From Sphingobacterium bovistauri (lineage in GTDB: Bacteria > Bacteroidota > Bacteroidia > Sphingobacteriales > Sphingobacteriaceae), in the NCBI RefSeq assembly GCF_020295405.1, contig NZ_JADEYP010000002.1, positions 185,432-249,431 of the forward strand: a stretch of 64,000 nt of DNA. Direction: 5' to 3'. Numbering within the stretch: the first letter of the stretch is position 1; each line of letters starts with the position of its first letter. A model generated the notes under the pieces. That model worked only from the letters and a program-made list of their open reading frames with translations. It searched no databases and was not told where the DNA came from. Positions 42,796-50,473 of the stretch are shown here, one piece after another. The position numbers and the translations under genes are program-made.

Positions 42796-43848
42796 ATGTC
42801 TTTTAACTTAGAAAATCTATTACGGGACAACATAAAAAAACTAGTCCCTTATTCTTCTGCTCGTGATGAGTTCAAAGGAGAAGCGTCGGTATTGTTGGAT
42901 GCGAATGAGAATTCATTTGGTTCACCTCTACCTCATCATTACAACCGCTATCCTGATCCATTACAGCATCAAGTTAAAGACAGACTTTCGACAATTAAAG
43001 GGATTCCTGCTGAAAATATTTTCTTGGGGAATGGTAGTGACGAGGCTATTGATATTCTGTACAGAGCGTTCTGTCAACCAGGGGCTGACAATGTGATTCT
43101 GGTTCCACCTACATATGGAATGTATGAAGTGTCAGCGAATATTAATGATGTAGAGATCCGCAAAGTGAATCTTACAGCGGATTATCAATTAAATCTGGAC
43201 GGGATTGCAGCAGCGATTGATGCACATACAAAAATGATTTTTATCTGTTCGCCAAATAATCCTACAGGAAATAGTATTCGTCGTCAAGATATTGAAACAG
43301 TATTGACAAATTTTGATGGTATCGTAGTTATTGACGAGGCATATATCAATTTTTCGAAGCAACGTTCATTGACGCAAGAGCTAAATGAATTTCCAAATTT
43401 GGTGATTCTACAGACTTTGTCTAAAGCTTGGGGATTGGCAGCTCTACGTTTGGGTATGGCTTTCGCAAGTAAGGAAATTATAAACATATTCAATAAAATA
43501 AAACCTCCTTACAATATCAATCAAGCCACACAAGACTTAGTTTTGGAAGCTTTAGGCAATGTGGAACAGGTAAATAATTGGATAAAAGATACAGTAGAGG
43601 AGCGTGAAAAATTAGTAGAAGCTCTAGCAGGAATTGAACAAATACATCATATCACACCCTCGGATGCTAATTTTATACTAGCCAAATTGATTGAACCTCG
43701 CGAGTTGTACAATTTCTTGGTGAACAAAGGAATTATCGTACGTGACCGTTCGAAAGTGGAGCTGTGTGAAGGCTGTTTACGTATTACAGTGGGTACAACG
43801 GTAGAGAATATTAAATTAATAGAGGCTATTAAGCAATTTTATATATAA
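42796..43848 (+). CDS. hisC: Histidinol-phosphate aminotransferase
   Basis: PLP enzyme that turns imidazole-acetol phosphate and glutamate into histidinol phosphate. The PLP lysine lies near residue 210 in LQTLSKAWGLAALRLG; LDANENSFG, RYPDPLQHQVK, FLGNGSDEAIDILYRAFC and CSPNNPTGN are typical blocks. Length 350 is normal. First gene of a six-gene his cluster; the 54-base gap after rnz presumably contains its promoter (no exact -7 box). Confidence 0.95.
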   Translation: MSFNLENLLRDNIKKLVPYSSARDEFKGEASVLLDANENSFGSPLPHHYNRYPDPLQHQVKDRLSTIKGIPAENIFLGNGSDEAIDILYRAFCQPGADNVILVPPTYGMYEVSANINDVEIRKVNLTADYQLNLDGIAAAIDAHTKMIFICSPNNPTGNSIRRQDIETVLTNFDGIVVIDEAYINFSKQRSLTQELNEFPNLVILQTLSKAWGLAALRLGMAFASKEIINIFNKIKPPYNINQATQDLVLEALGNVEQVNNWIKDTVEEREKLVEALAGIEQIHHITPSDANFILAKLIEPRELYNFLVNKGIIVRDRSKVELCEGCLRITVGTTVENIKLIEAIKQFYI

Positions 43849-43854
43849 GAAAAC

Positions 43855-44994
43855 ATGGCTGATTTGATTAAAAGAGTTTTATTTATTGATCGTGATGGTA
43901 CATTAATTATTGAGCCTGAAGATCAACAGATTGATTCTTTTGCAAAATTGAAGTTTTATCCAGGTGCTTTGCAATATCTTCCACGAATTGCTAAAGAATT
44001 GGATTTTGAATTGATACTGGTGTCGAATCAAGATGGTTTGGGTACAGATTCACACCCGGAGGCGAATTTTTGGCCAGTACACAATTTTATACTTGAAGTA
44101 TTAGAAGGCGAAGGTGTTACTTTTGCTAAAGAACATATAGACCGTACTTTTGCGCATGAAAATGCGGAAACTCGTAAGCCAGGAATTGGTATGTTGAGTG
44201 AATATTTTGATGCTACAAAATACAACTTGGCAGAATCATTCGTCATCGGAGACCGTGTAAATGATGTGAAATTGGCACAAAATTTAGGTGCTAAAGCGAT
44301 CTGGTTACGTAACAATGATGAATTAGGTAAAGCTGAAGGTGTGGAGTATGCAGAAGATTCTATTGGTTTAGAAACTTCAGATTGGAAAGCGATTTATGAG
44401 TTCTTAAAATTGGGAACACGTACTGGAGAACACATTCGTAAAACAAACGAAACGGATATTTATATCAAGTTGAATTTGGATGGTTCGGGTAAAGCAGATA
44501 TTGATACAGGTTTACCTTTTTTTGACCATATGTTGGACCAAATCGCACGTCACGGTGCGATTGACCTAACGGTGAAGGCGAAAGGTGATTTACATATTGA
44601 TGAGCACCATACGATTGAAGATACAGGTATCGCTTTAGGTGAAATATTTTTGAAAGTATTAGGTGATAAGCGTGGTATTGAACGGTATTCTTATACCTTG
44701 CCGATGGACGATTGCTTGGCACAAGTGGCGTTGGATTTCGGTGGTCGTAATTGGATTGTGTGGGATACAGAATTCAAGCGTGAGAAAATCGGAGATATGC
44801 CAACAGAAATGTTTTTCCATTTCTTTAAATCATTCTCCGATGCTTCGAAGTCAAATTTGAATATCAAAGCAGAAGGTGATAACGAGCACCACAAGATTGA
44901 AGCAATATTCAAAGCTTTTGCGAAATCTATCAAAAAAGCTGTACGACGCGATGCAGATAATATGCAGTTGCCAAGTACGAAGGGAGTGTTATAG
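43855..44994 (+). CDS. hisB: Bifunctional histidinol-phosphatase / imidazoleglycerol-phosphate dehydratase
   Basis: Two domains. Residues 1-165 form a HAD phosphatase (nucleophile Asp12 and Asp14 in FIDRDGTLI) that removes phosphate from histidinol phosphate; residues from about 190 form the dehydratase ([43 protein letters not shown]) that converts imidazoleglycerol phosphate to imidazole-acetol phosphate. The 379-residue fusion is the form seen in enterobacteria and Bacteroidota. It starts six bases after hisC and is followed by a long hairpin. Confidence 0.96.
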   Translation: MADLIKRVLFIDRDGTLIIEPEDQQIDSFAKLKFYPGALQYLPRIAKELDFELILVSNQDGLGTDSHPEANFWPVHNFILEVLEGEGVTFAKEHIDRTFAHENAETRKPGIGMLSEYFDATKYNLAESFVIGDRVNDVKLAQNLGAKAIWLRNNDELGKAEGVEYAEDSIGLETSDWKAIYEFLKLGTRTGEHIRKTNETDIYIKLNLDGSGKADIDTGLPFFDHMLDQIARHGAIDLTVKAKGDLHIDEHHTIEDTGIALGEIFLKVLGDKRGIERYSYTLPMDDCLAQVALDFGGRNWIVWDTEFKREKIGDMPTEMFFHFFKSFSDASKSNLNIKAEGDNEHHKIEAIFKAFAKSIKKAVRRDADNMQLPSTKGVL

Positions 44995-45004
44995 TACTGA
45001 GAAT

Positions 45005-45050
45005 TGAGTATTTCGTATAGAGATAAATTAGTCTCTATACGCAATACTCA
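45005..45050. repeat. Long imperfect hairpin between hisB and hisH
   Basis: Arms at 45006-45023 (GAGTATTTCGTATAGAGA) and 45032-45049 are complementary over 18 positions with one mismatch, extended by one more pair outside; the loop is TAAATTAG. It fills the hisB-hisH gap, in contrast to the few-base gaps of most other his genes. There is no T run, so it is not a classic terminator. It may be a mobile or dispersed intergenic palindrome, or a processing/stability element inside the his mRNA. Confidence 0.75.
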
Positions 45051-45063
45051 CTACTTCATAAAT

Positions 45064-45654
45064 ATGATTGGAATAGTAAATTACGGAGCGGGGAATATAT
45101 TTTCATTGACGGCGGCATTGGATAGAATCCAAGTGACGCATGGCATGATTAATACCGTAGAAGACTTCGGAAAATATAGCCACATTATTATTCCAGGTGT
45201 GGGACATGCAGGCACTGCAATGAAAAAGTTGCAGGATACAGGTTTGGTGGATACCATTTTGGCTTTACAAAAACCGGTGTTGGGTATTTGTGTGGGGATG
45301 CAATTGATGACTTCTTTTTCAGAAGAAGGAAATGCCGATATGTTAAATCTATTTCCTGTAAAGACGTTACATTTTGACAAAAGAATAAAAGCGAAAGTTC
45401 CACATATGGGTTGGAACAGTGTTCGCGTGGAAAATAACAGCCCACTTTTTACGGATATTCCAGATAATAGTTACTTTTACTTTGTTCACTCATATTTTAT
45501 TGAGCGCGATGAAGCGATAGTTGGGGCGACATGTTCGTATGATTTGGATTTTGCGGCAGCATTTCAGAAAAACAACTTTTATGGCGTTCAATTTCACCCA
45601 GAGAAATCGGGTAAGTTTGGCGAGCAGTTGTTATCAAATTTTTCAAGATTTTAA
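45064..45654 (+). CDS. hisH: Imidazole glycerol phosphate synthase, glutaminase subunit
   Basis: Supplies ammonia from glutamine to HisF. The class I amidotransferase triad is visible: Cys76 in LGICVGMQLM and the His-Glu pair in VQFHPEKSG near residue 180; the N-terminus IVNYGAGN is standard. I start at ATG 45064 (196 residues, the usual length). A longer frame beginning at 45004 would translate the hairpin and is rejected. hisA follows after 18 bases. Confidence 0.95.
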   Translation: MIGIVNYGAGNIFSLTAALDRIQVTHGMINTVEDFGKYSHIIIPGVGHAGTAMKKLQDTGLVDTILALQKPVLGICVGMQLMTSFSEEGNADMLNLFPVKTLHFDKRIKAKVPHMGWNSVRVENNSPLFTDIPDNSYFYFVHSYFIERDEAIVGATCSYDLDFAAAFQKNNFYGVQFHPEKSGKFGEQLLSNFSRF

Positions 45655-45672
45655 TTAAATAAAAATATTACT

Positions 45673-46425
45673 ATGTATATCATTCCAGCGATTGATGTTT
45701 TAGACAAAAAGGTAGTTCGTCTTAGAGAAGGAAATTATCAGGACGTAACGACTTACGATATCTCTTTAGAAGACCAAATCAAAAATTACTATGCTAATGG
45801 TACTGAAATGGTACATATCATAGATTTAAACGGTGCTAAAGGTGATTTTTCGAACCAAGAATACCTTTTTGATATCATCCGCAAGACGGATATGAAGGTA
45901 CAATACGGTGGAGGTGTACGCAGTATTGAGAAAGTAAAGGAACTGGTAGATGCAGGTGTGTACCGCGTTATTGTAGGTACGCAAGCGATTACTAATCCAA
46001 CATTTTTGGAGGAATTGGCGACATTAAACCAAGGCCCTGTTAAATATGCTGACCACATCGTTATTGCTATTGACGTATTGGATGAGGTAATCAAATATTC
46101 AGGTTGGTTAGAAAGTTCACCTATCAAATTGGTAGAATACATTGACAAATGTTTGGCTTTAGGCTTTTTTCGTTTCTTATGTACGGATATTTCTAAAGAC
46201 GGAAAATTAGGTGGCGCTGGTGTAGAATTGTACAAAAAATTATTAGACCATTCTCCAATAATCAAATTAATCGGTTCTGGTGGTATCTCATCTATGAAAG
46301 ATATAGAAGATTTGAACGATTTAGGTCGTATTGAATCTGTAGTAGTGGGTAAGGCAATTTATGAGAATAAAATTTCAATTCAAGAGATCAAAGATTGGAA
46401 TCTAAAAGCGTTAATTAAGTTCTAA
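45673..46425 (+). CDS. hisA: ProFAR isomerase
   Basis: Isomerises N'-[(5'-phosphoribosyl)formimino]-5-aminoimidazole-4-carboxamide ribonucleotide in histidine synthesis. A 250-residue (beta/alpha)8 barrel with Asp8 in [13 protein letters not shown] as the first catalytic residue, the phosphate-binding VQYGGGVRS and LIGSGGISS, and the second catalytic aspartate in TDISKDG or the nearby AIDVLDE strand. hisF starts one base after its stop. Confidence 0.95.
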   Translation: MYIIPAIDVLDKKVVRLREGNYQDVTTYDISLEDQIKNYYANGTEMVHIIDLNGAKGDFSNQEYLFDIIRKTDMKVQYGGGVRSIEKVKELVDAGVYRVIVGTQAITNPTFLEELATLNQGPVKYADHIVIAIDVLDEVIKYSGWLESSPIKLVEYIDKCLALGFFRFLCTDISKDGKLGGAGVELYKKLLDHSPIIKLIGSGGISSMKDIEDLNDLGRIESVVVGKAIYENKISIQEIKDWNLKALIKF

Positions 46426-46426
46426 A

Positions 46427-47179
46427 ATGCTAGCAAAACGTATCATTCCTTGTTTGGATGTCAAAGATGGTCGTACCGTAAAGGGGGTTAACTTTGTAGA
46501 CTTGCGTGATGCAGGAGACCCGGTGGAGTTGGCTTGGCAATATTCGGAACAAGGCGCCGATGAATTGGTATTTTTGGATATTACTGCGACGCACGAAAAG
46601 CGTAAAACTACGATTGATTTGGTGAAAGCTGTCGCTCGTCAAGTAAATATTCCTTTTACAATCGGTGGTGGCATCAACGAAATGCGTGATGCAGAAATCT
46701 TGTTGAATAGTGGAGCAGATAAAATATCTATAAACTCTGCAGCAGTTCGTAATCCGCAGTTAATTGATGATTTGGCCAAAGCTTTTGGTACGCAGTTCGT
46801 GGTTGTTGCGGTAGATACACGTTTGGTAGATGGCAAAAACTATGTGCATCTGCGTGGGGGTCGTGACAAAACAGATATCGAAACAGAAAATTGGATTAAA
46901 GAAGCTGAAAGCCGCGGAGCCGGAGAAATCTTATTGACTTCTATGGACAATGATGGTACAAAAAATGGTTTTGATAATGGCTTGTTGAAGAAAATCAACG
47001 ATACTATCAATATTCCATTAATTGCCTCTGGTGGTGCAGGCAATCAACAACATTTTGTGGATACATTTCAACAAGCAAATGTGGATGCTGCTTTGGCAGC
47101 TTCGGTATTTCACTATGGTGAGATATTGATTCCAGATTTGAAAGAAACTTTACGTAAAAACGGTATTATCGTCAGATAA
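46427..47179 (+). CDS. hisF: Imidazole glycerol phosphate synthase, cyclase subunit
   Basis: Closes the imidazole ring using ammonia passed from HisH, producing imidazole-glycerol phosphate and AICAR. A (beta/alpha)8 barrel of 250 residues homologous to HisA: Asp11 in [19 protein letters not shown] (in part), the second Asp in [10 protein letters not shown], and phosphate loops TIGGGI and ASGGAG. It is separated from hisA by one base and from hisIE by 48 bases. Confidence 0.96.
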   Translation: MLAKRIIPCLDVKDGRTVKGVNFVDLRDAGDPVELAWQYSEQGADELVFLDITATHEKRKTTIDLVKAVARQVNIPFTIGGGINEMRDAEILLNSGADKISINSAAVRNPQLIDDLAKAFGTQFVVVAVDTRLVDGKNYVHLRGGRDKTDIETENWIKEAESRGAGEILLTSMDNDGTKNGFDNGLLKKINDTINIPLIASGGAGNQQHFVDTFQQANVDAALAASVFHYGEILIPDLKETLRKNGIIVR

Positions 47180-47227
47180 TATAGATATAGTCCTTCTGAT
47201 AGTAAGGACAACAAAATAATTAAAGCT

Positions 47228-47812
47228 ATGATAGATTTTGAAAAAGGAAATGGACTTGTTCCGGTAATTGTCCAAGATTTTCAAACATTAGAAGTGTTGA
47301 TGTTAGGCTATATGAATGAGGAAGCTTGGCAAAAAACACAGGAAGAAAAGAAAGTTACGTTTTTCTCCAGAACGAAGAATAGGTTGTGGACAAAGGGCGA
47401 GGAGAGTGGCAACTTTTTACATGTGAAAAGCTATCATATCGATTGTGACCAAGATACGATTTTGATCAAAGCTCAACCAGTAGGGCCGACTTGCCATACC
47501 GGTTCACGCAGTTGTTTCAATACTGAATATAACCAAAACTTTTTGTTGGAATTAGAACGTATCGTAAATCATCGTTTTGAACATCCTTCGGAAGAATCTT
47601 ACGTGAATCGTTTGCGTCAAAGAGGATTGAATAAAATTGCGCAGAAAGTAGGCGAGGAAGGTGTTGAAACAGTTATCGCAGCATTAGCTGAAACGGAAAC
47701 TGATTTAATTAATGAAGCTTCTGACTTATTATTCCATTTAATCGTATTACTACGTGAAAAAGGCTTGTCTTTAGAAACTATAGCTAAAAATTTAGAAAGT
47801 AGACATCAGTAG
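47228..47812 (+). CDS. hisIE: Bifunctional phosphoribosyl-AMP cyclohydrolase / phosphoribosyl-ATP pyrophosphatase
   Basis: Carries out steps two and three of histidine synthesis. The N-terminal HisI domain (about 1-105) has MLGYMNEEAWQKT, FFSRTKNRLWTKGE and the zinc/magnesium motif DCDQDTILIK; the C-terminal HisE domain (about 108-194) has SYVNRLRQRGLNKIAQKVGEEGVETVIAA. The 194-residue fusion is standard. Last his gene before a strong terminator. Confidence 0.95.
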   Translation: MIDFEKGNGLVPVIVQDFQTLEVLMLGYMNEEAWQKTQEEKKVTFFSRTKNRLWTKGEESGNFLHVKSYHIDCDQDTILIKAQPVGPTCHTGSRSCFNTEYNQNFLLELERIVNHRFEHPSEESYVNRLRQRGLNKIAQKVGEEGVETVIAALAETETDLINEASDLLFHLIVLLREKGLSLETIAKNLESRHQ

Positions 47813-47829
47813 TGTCTGCTGCAAAAATA

Positions 47830-47870
47830 AAAAGAAGGTCGTTAAATCTTAGATTTAACGACCTTCTTTT
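47830..47870. terminator. Strong bidirectional terminator after hisIE
   Basis: Perfect 20-base arms beginning AAAAGAAGGTCGTTAAATCT with a one-base centre, ending in a T run on the plus strand and a matching run on the minus strand. It separates hisIE from a convergent small gene. Confidence 0.92.
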
Positions 47871-47876
47871 TGTCAT

Positions 47877-48074
47877 CTATTTAGTTTTTTTACGACGAAG
47901 CACAAAGGTCATTATTAAAGCGAAAATTATACTTTTTATTACTTGACTAATTAAATAGCTTGAAGATTTCAAAACCTCTATTCCATTATCTGAAAAGAAA
48001 AGAATATCCGCTATAGTACTAAAGCTTAAGAACAAGAGGAAGTAAATAAGAATATTTTTAATTTTTGGATTCAT
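47877..48074 (-). CDS. Small two-helix membrane protein, unknown
   Basis: A 65-residue hydrophobic protein with helices at about 8-28 and 41-59 and a basic tail (LRRKKTK), which suggests both ends in the cytoplasm. It ends six bases from the strong terminator and starts in a 111-base gap shared divergently with the WD40 gene. No family recognised. The compact two-helix layout and own terminator support it as a real gene. Confidence 0.6.
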   Translation of the reverse strand: MNPKIKNILIYFLLFLSFSTIADILFFSDNGIEVLKSSSYLISQVIKSIIFALIMTFVLRRKKTK

Positions 48075-48185
48075 TTTGATCGATTCTAATTAAAGAGCTA
48101 ATTTACCCAAATTTTACTTTTATATAAGGTTTAACTATATCAATAATATAAAAGTGCCGTATCTTCGTGCAACACTTTTAGAGCA

Positions 48186-49088
48186 ATGATAGATATTACA
48201 TTAGAAAATACGTTGATTGGACATCAAAATCCTATTTACACTTTAGCAATAGACGAACAGAATGGATTACTATATTCTGCGGGTAATGATAAGGGTATTG
48301 TAGAATGGGATTTGCATACGTTGAAGTTCAAAAGAGTATTGTGTAATGTACCGTCATCGGTTTATAAGTTAGCATATATAACTGAACTTGATTTGTTGGT
48401 TGCTTCATTGCGTACGGGTGGATTATTGGTTATCAGAAAGAGTGTCCCTGAACTTGCAGCTAAATTAGCAATTGTTAAAGGAGCTGCTTTTGTAGTCGAA
48501 GCGATAGTTTCAAAGAAGGAATTAATTGCTATAGACGAATTTGGTAAAGCTTATGTTTGGAGTTTGGACAACTTTGAATTACTCTATTCTTTTCAAGCTT
48601 CCACTACAACTGTTCGTAGTTTAGTTTTAGATGAAGCTAATTATAGATTAGCAATAGGAGACAAGAATGGCGTTGTCCATATGTTGGATATTCGCGATTA
48701 TCATACAATCCAATCTAACAAAGTACACACGCAATCCGTTACGAGTTTGGCTTTTGTAGATGGTTATTTAATTTCAGGAAGTAGAGATGCAAAAATGTAT
48801 AAATTATCACCGAATGATTTATCTATTTTAGCAGTAGTCACACCTCATATGTTTACTGTTTATGGAATTGTACCTTTGGGTGTATCCTCATTATTTGCGA
48901 CGGTGAGCCGTGATAAAACCCTAAAAGTTTGGAATTCAGATTTCAAATTACAAAAGAATGTATCACGCGACAAAGGTATAGATTCGCACCATCTGTCTAT
49001 AAATGCTGTTGCATATAGTGAAAAACAGCAACTTTTGTGTACAGCTGGTGATGATAAGCTCGTTAAAGTCTGGAAAGTAACAGAATAA
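48186..49088 (+). CDS. WD40-repeat protein
   Basis: A 300-residue protein made of about seven WD40 repeats and no signal peptide. Clear repeats are NTLIGHQNPIYTLAIDEQNG with NDKGIVEWDLHT near the start, HTQSVTSLAFVDGYLISGSRDAKMYKL, and HLSINAVAYSEKQQLLCTAGDDKLVKVWKV near the end, so it should close into one propeller in the cytosol, acting as a binding platform. A near-match to the -7 box (TATCTTCG) lies about 25 bases upstream. Partner unknown. Confidence 0.88.
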   Translation: MIDITLENTLIGHQNPIYTLAIDEQNGLLYSAGNDKGIVEWDLHTLKFKRVLCNVPSSVYKLAYITELDLLVASLRTGGLLVIRKSVPELAAKLAIVKGAAFVVEAIVSKKELIAIDEFGKAYVWSLDNFELLYSFQASTTTVRSLVLDEANYRLAIGDKNGVVHMLDIRDYHTIQSNKVHTQSVTSLAFVDGYLISGSRDAKMYKLSPNDLSILAVVTPHMFTVYGIVPLGVSSLFATVSRDKTLKVWNSDFKLQKNVSRDKGIDSHHLSINAVAYSEKQQLLCTAGDDKLVKVWKVTE

Positions 49089-49093
49089 TTAAT

Positions 49094-49909
49094 TTATTCG
49101 AGAGCCATCAATATTTTTCTTCGTTTAAAGATCAGATATAATACCGTGACTATTGTAATTATCAACGCTATTAAGAATGTATAGCGCATAATTAAGTGGT
49201 AGATATCTTCTTTATTTGAATTGATATTGTAATAATAAGCACCCAAAATTCCAGCCGAATAACCGACCAATATTGCAGGTAGATTGCACAATACAGCCTT
49301 GTATAGAATGTAGCTAAAGCTGCTTATTACGAATAGTAGTGATAAGTAAAAAAATAGGGGTTGATCAGATGGTTGTTTTAATAATCTACCTAATGTAGGT
49401 ATGCCATTAAACCCGAGTAAATATACATACCATCCACTATAGAACCCTAATGAGGTTCTTGTGAAGACATGTACAAAAGAAGGGTTTTTATCATCCCTAA
49501 TTTTAAATATGTAATTGAGTTTTACGAGAGAATAAAATGTTCCAATTGTAAATAGATAGGCTAATACTAAATAATTATTTAATTTTAATACCATGCTCAA
49601 CCCTAGTAAAAGTTGATTTAGAATCATCCAATTACCCGATTTTTCTATTTTTTGTGCCAATGGTAGATCTTCGTCATATTCTCGTTTTAGAACTAGACAG
49701 TATAAAACAGCAGTCAAAGCCAGTGTAACGGTAATTATCTTCCAAATATTGAATGTATCAATATGAGGTGTTAGGTAGGACCAATTATTAAAAAAGGTGT
49801 CATAAATAGAAAATCCATAAATTTTTTTGGTGTCTATAATTATGATCCAAAACGAATTAATAATTATAAACACTAAATTTAGAAAAGCTATTTGATGTGC
49901 ACTTTTCAT
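49094..49909 (-). CDS. Polytopic membrane protein, possibly a distant TspO/MBR relative
   Basis: A 271-residue protein with about eight hydrophobic helices. Two places recall the larger TspO/MBR-type (tryptophan-rich sensory) proteins: DTFNIWKIITV near residue 52, like TFSIWGLIY, and RTSLGFYSGWYVYLLGFNGIPTL near 150, like SLYLGWITVA. The match is weak and the key tryptophans are partly missing, so this is a suggestion only. Convergent with the WD40 gene, five bases apart, with no terminator between. Confidence 0.55.
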   Translation of the reverse strand: MKSAHQIAFLNLVFIIINSFWIIIIDTKKIYGFSIYDTFFNNWSYLTPHIDTFNIWKIITVTLALTAVLYCLVLKREYDEDLPLAQKIEKSGNWMILNQLLLGLSMVLKLNNYLVLAYLFTIGTFYSLVKLNYIFKIRDDKNPSFVHVFTRTSLGFYSGWYVYLLGFNGIPTLGRLLKQPSDQPLFFYLSLLFVISSFSYILYKAVLCNLPAILVGYSAGILGAYYYNINSNKEDIYHLIMRYTFLIALIITIVTVLYLIFKRRKILMALE

Positions 49910-49942
49910 TGGTGTTGGTTAATAGTTAGTTATGCCGGGTTT

Positions 49943-50413
49943 TTAATTCAATAAAGATAATATTTCTTTAAGATATTTTTCATCTATAGCATTGAATGTG
50001 TTCAACTGTTCACTATCTACATCCAAAACTCCTATGATTTCATTATTTATATAGACAGGAATTACAATTTCAGATTTTGAAAGCGAGCTGCAAGCAATAT
50101 GACCTGGGAATTCTTCAACATCAGGTACGATCAAGGTTTCCTTCATAGCCCAAGCAGTACCACATACACCTTTATTGTATGCGATTCTTGTACAGGCAAC
50201 TGGTCCTTGAAATGGTCCTAATACTAATTCTTTATTTTTAATGAGGTAAAATCCAACCCAAAAGAAATTGAATTGTTCTTTGAGTGCGGCACTAATATTT
50301 GCTAAATTGGCTATAAGATCAGATTCACCTGTTAATAAAGCTTTTATTTGTGGTACTAAGCTTTTATATTGTTCTTCTCTGTTTCCCGAAATAATTTTTA
50401 AATCTTCAGCCAT
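49943..50413 (-). CDS. msrC: GAF-domain free methionine-(R)-sulfoxide reductase
   Basis: Reduces free methionine-R-sulfoxide. The 156-residue GAF domain keeps the three cysteines of E. coli fRMsr, each ten positions earlier: Cys74 in PVACTRI, Cys84 in GVCGTAW and catalytic Cys108 in PGHIACSS, plus the SEIVIPV and GVLDVDSE blocks that bind substrate. Cytosolic. A TATCTTTG box lies 22 bases before its ATG. It precedes the gene for the TspO-like protein by 33 bases and may be co-transcribed with it. Confidence 0.93.
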   Translation of the reverse strand: MAEDLKIISGNREEQYKSLVPQIKALLTGESDLIANLANISAALKEQFNFFWVGFYLIKNKELVLGPFQGPVACTRIAYNKGVCGTAWAMKETLIVPDVEEFPGHIACSSLSKSEIVIPVYINNEIIGVLDVDSEQLNTFNAIDEKYLKEILSLLN

Positions 50414-50435
50414 GATTCATCTATGAATTTATATA

Positions 50436-50443
50436 CAAAGATA
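50436..50443 (-). promoter_or_regulatory. Putative -7 box for msrC
   Basis: Minus-strand TATCTTTG, an exact TAnnTTTG match, 22 bases before the msrC ATG, in the 60-base gap after sprA. Confidence 0.48.
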
Positions 50444-50473
50444 CGGGTCTTAAAACATTTGTAATGCTTTTTT

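Noticed and set aside
44691..45044. Long minus-strand open frame opposite hisB
   Set aside because: It is antisense to conserved hisB coding sequence; similar antisense frames opposite hisA (45789-46265) and maeB (58309-58746) are also shadows.
45004..45063. Longer hisH start within the hairpin
   Set aside because: The family N-terminus begins at MIGIVNYGAGN (45064), and the extension only translates the hairpin arms.
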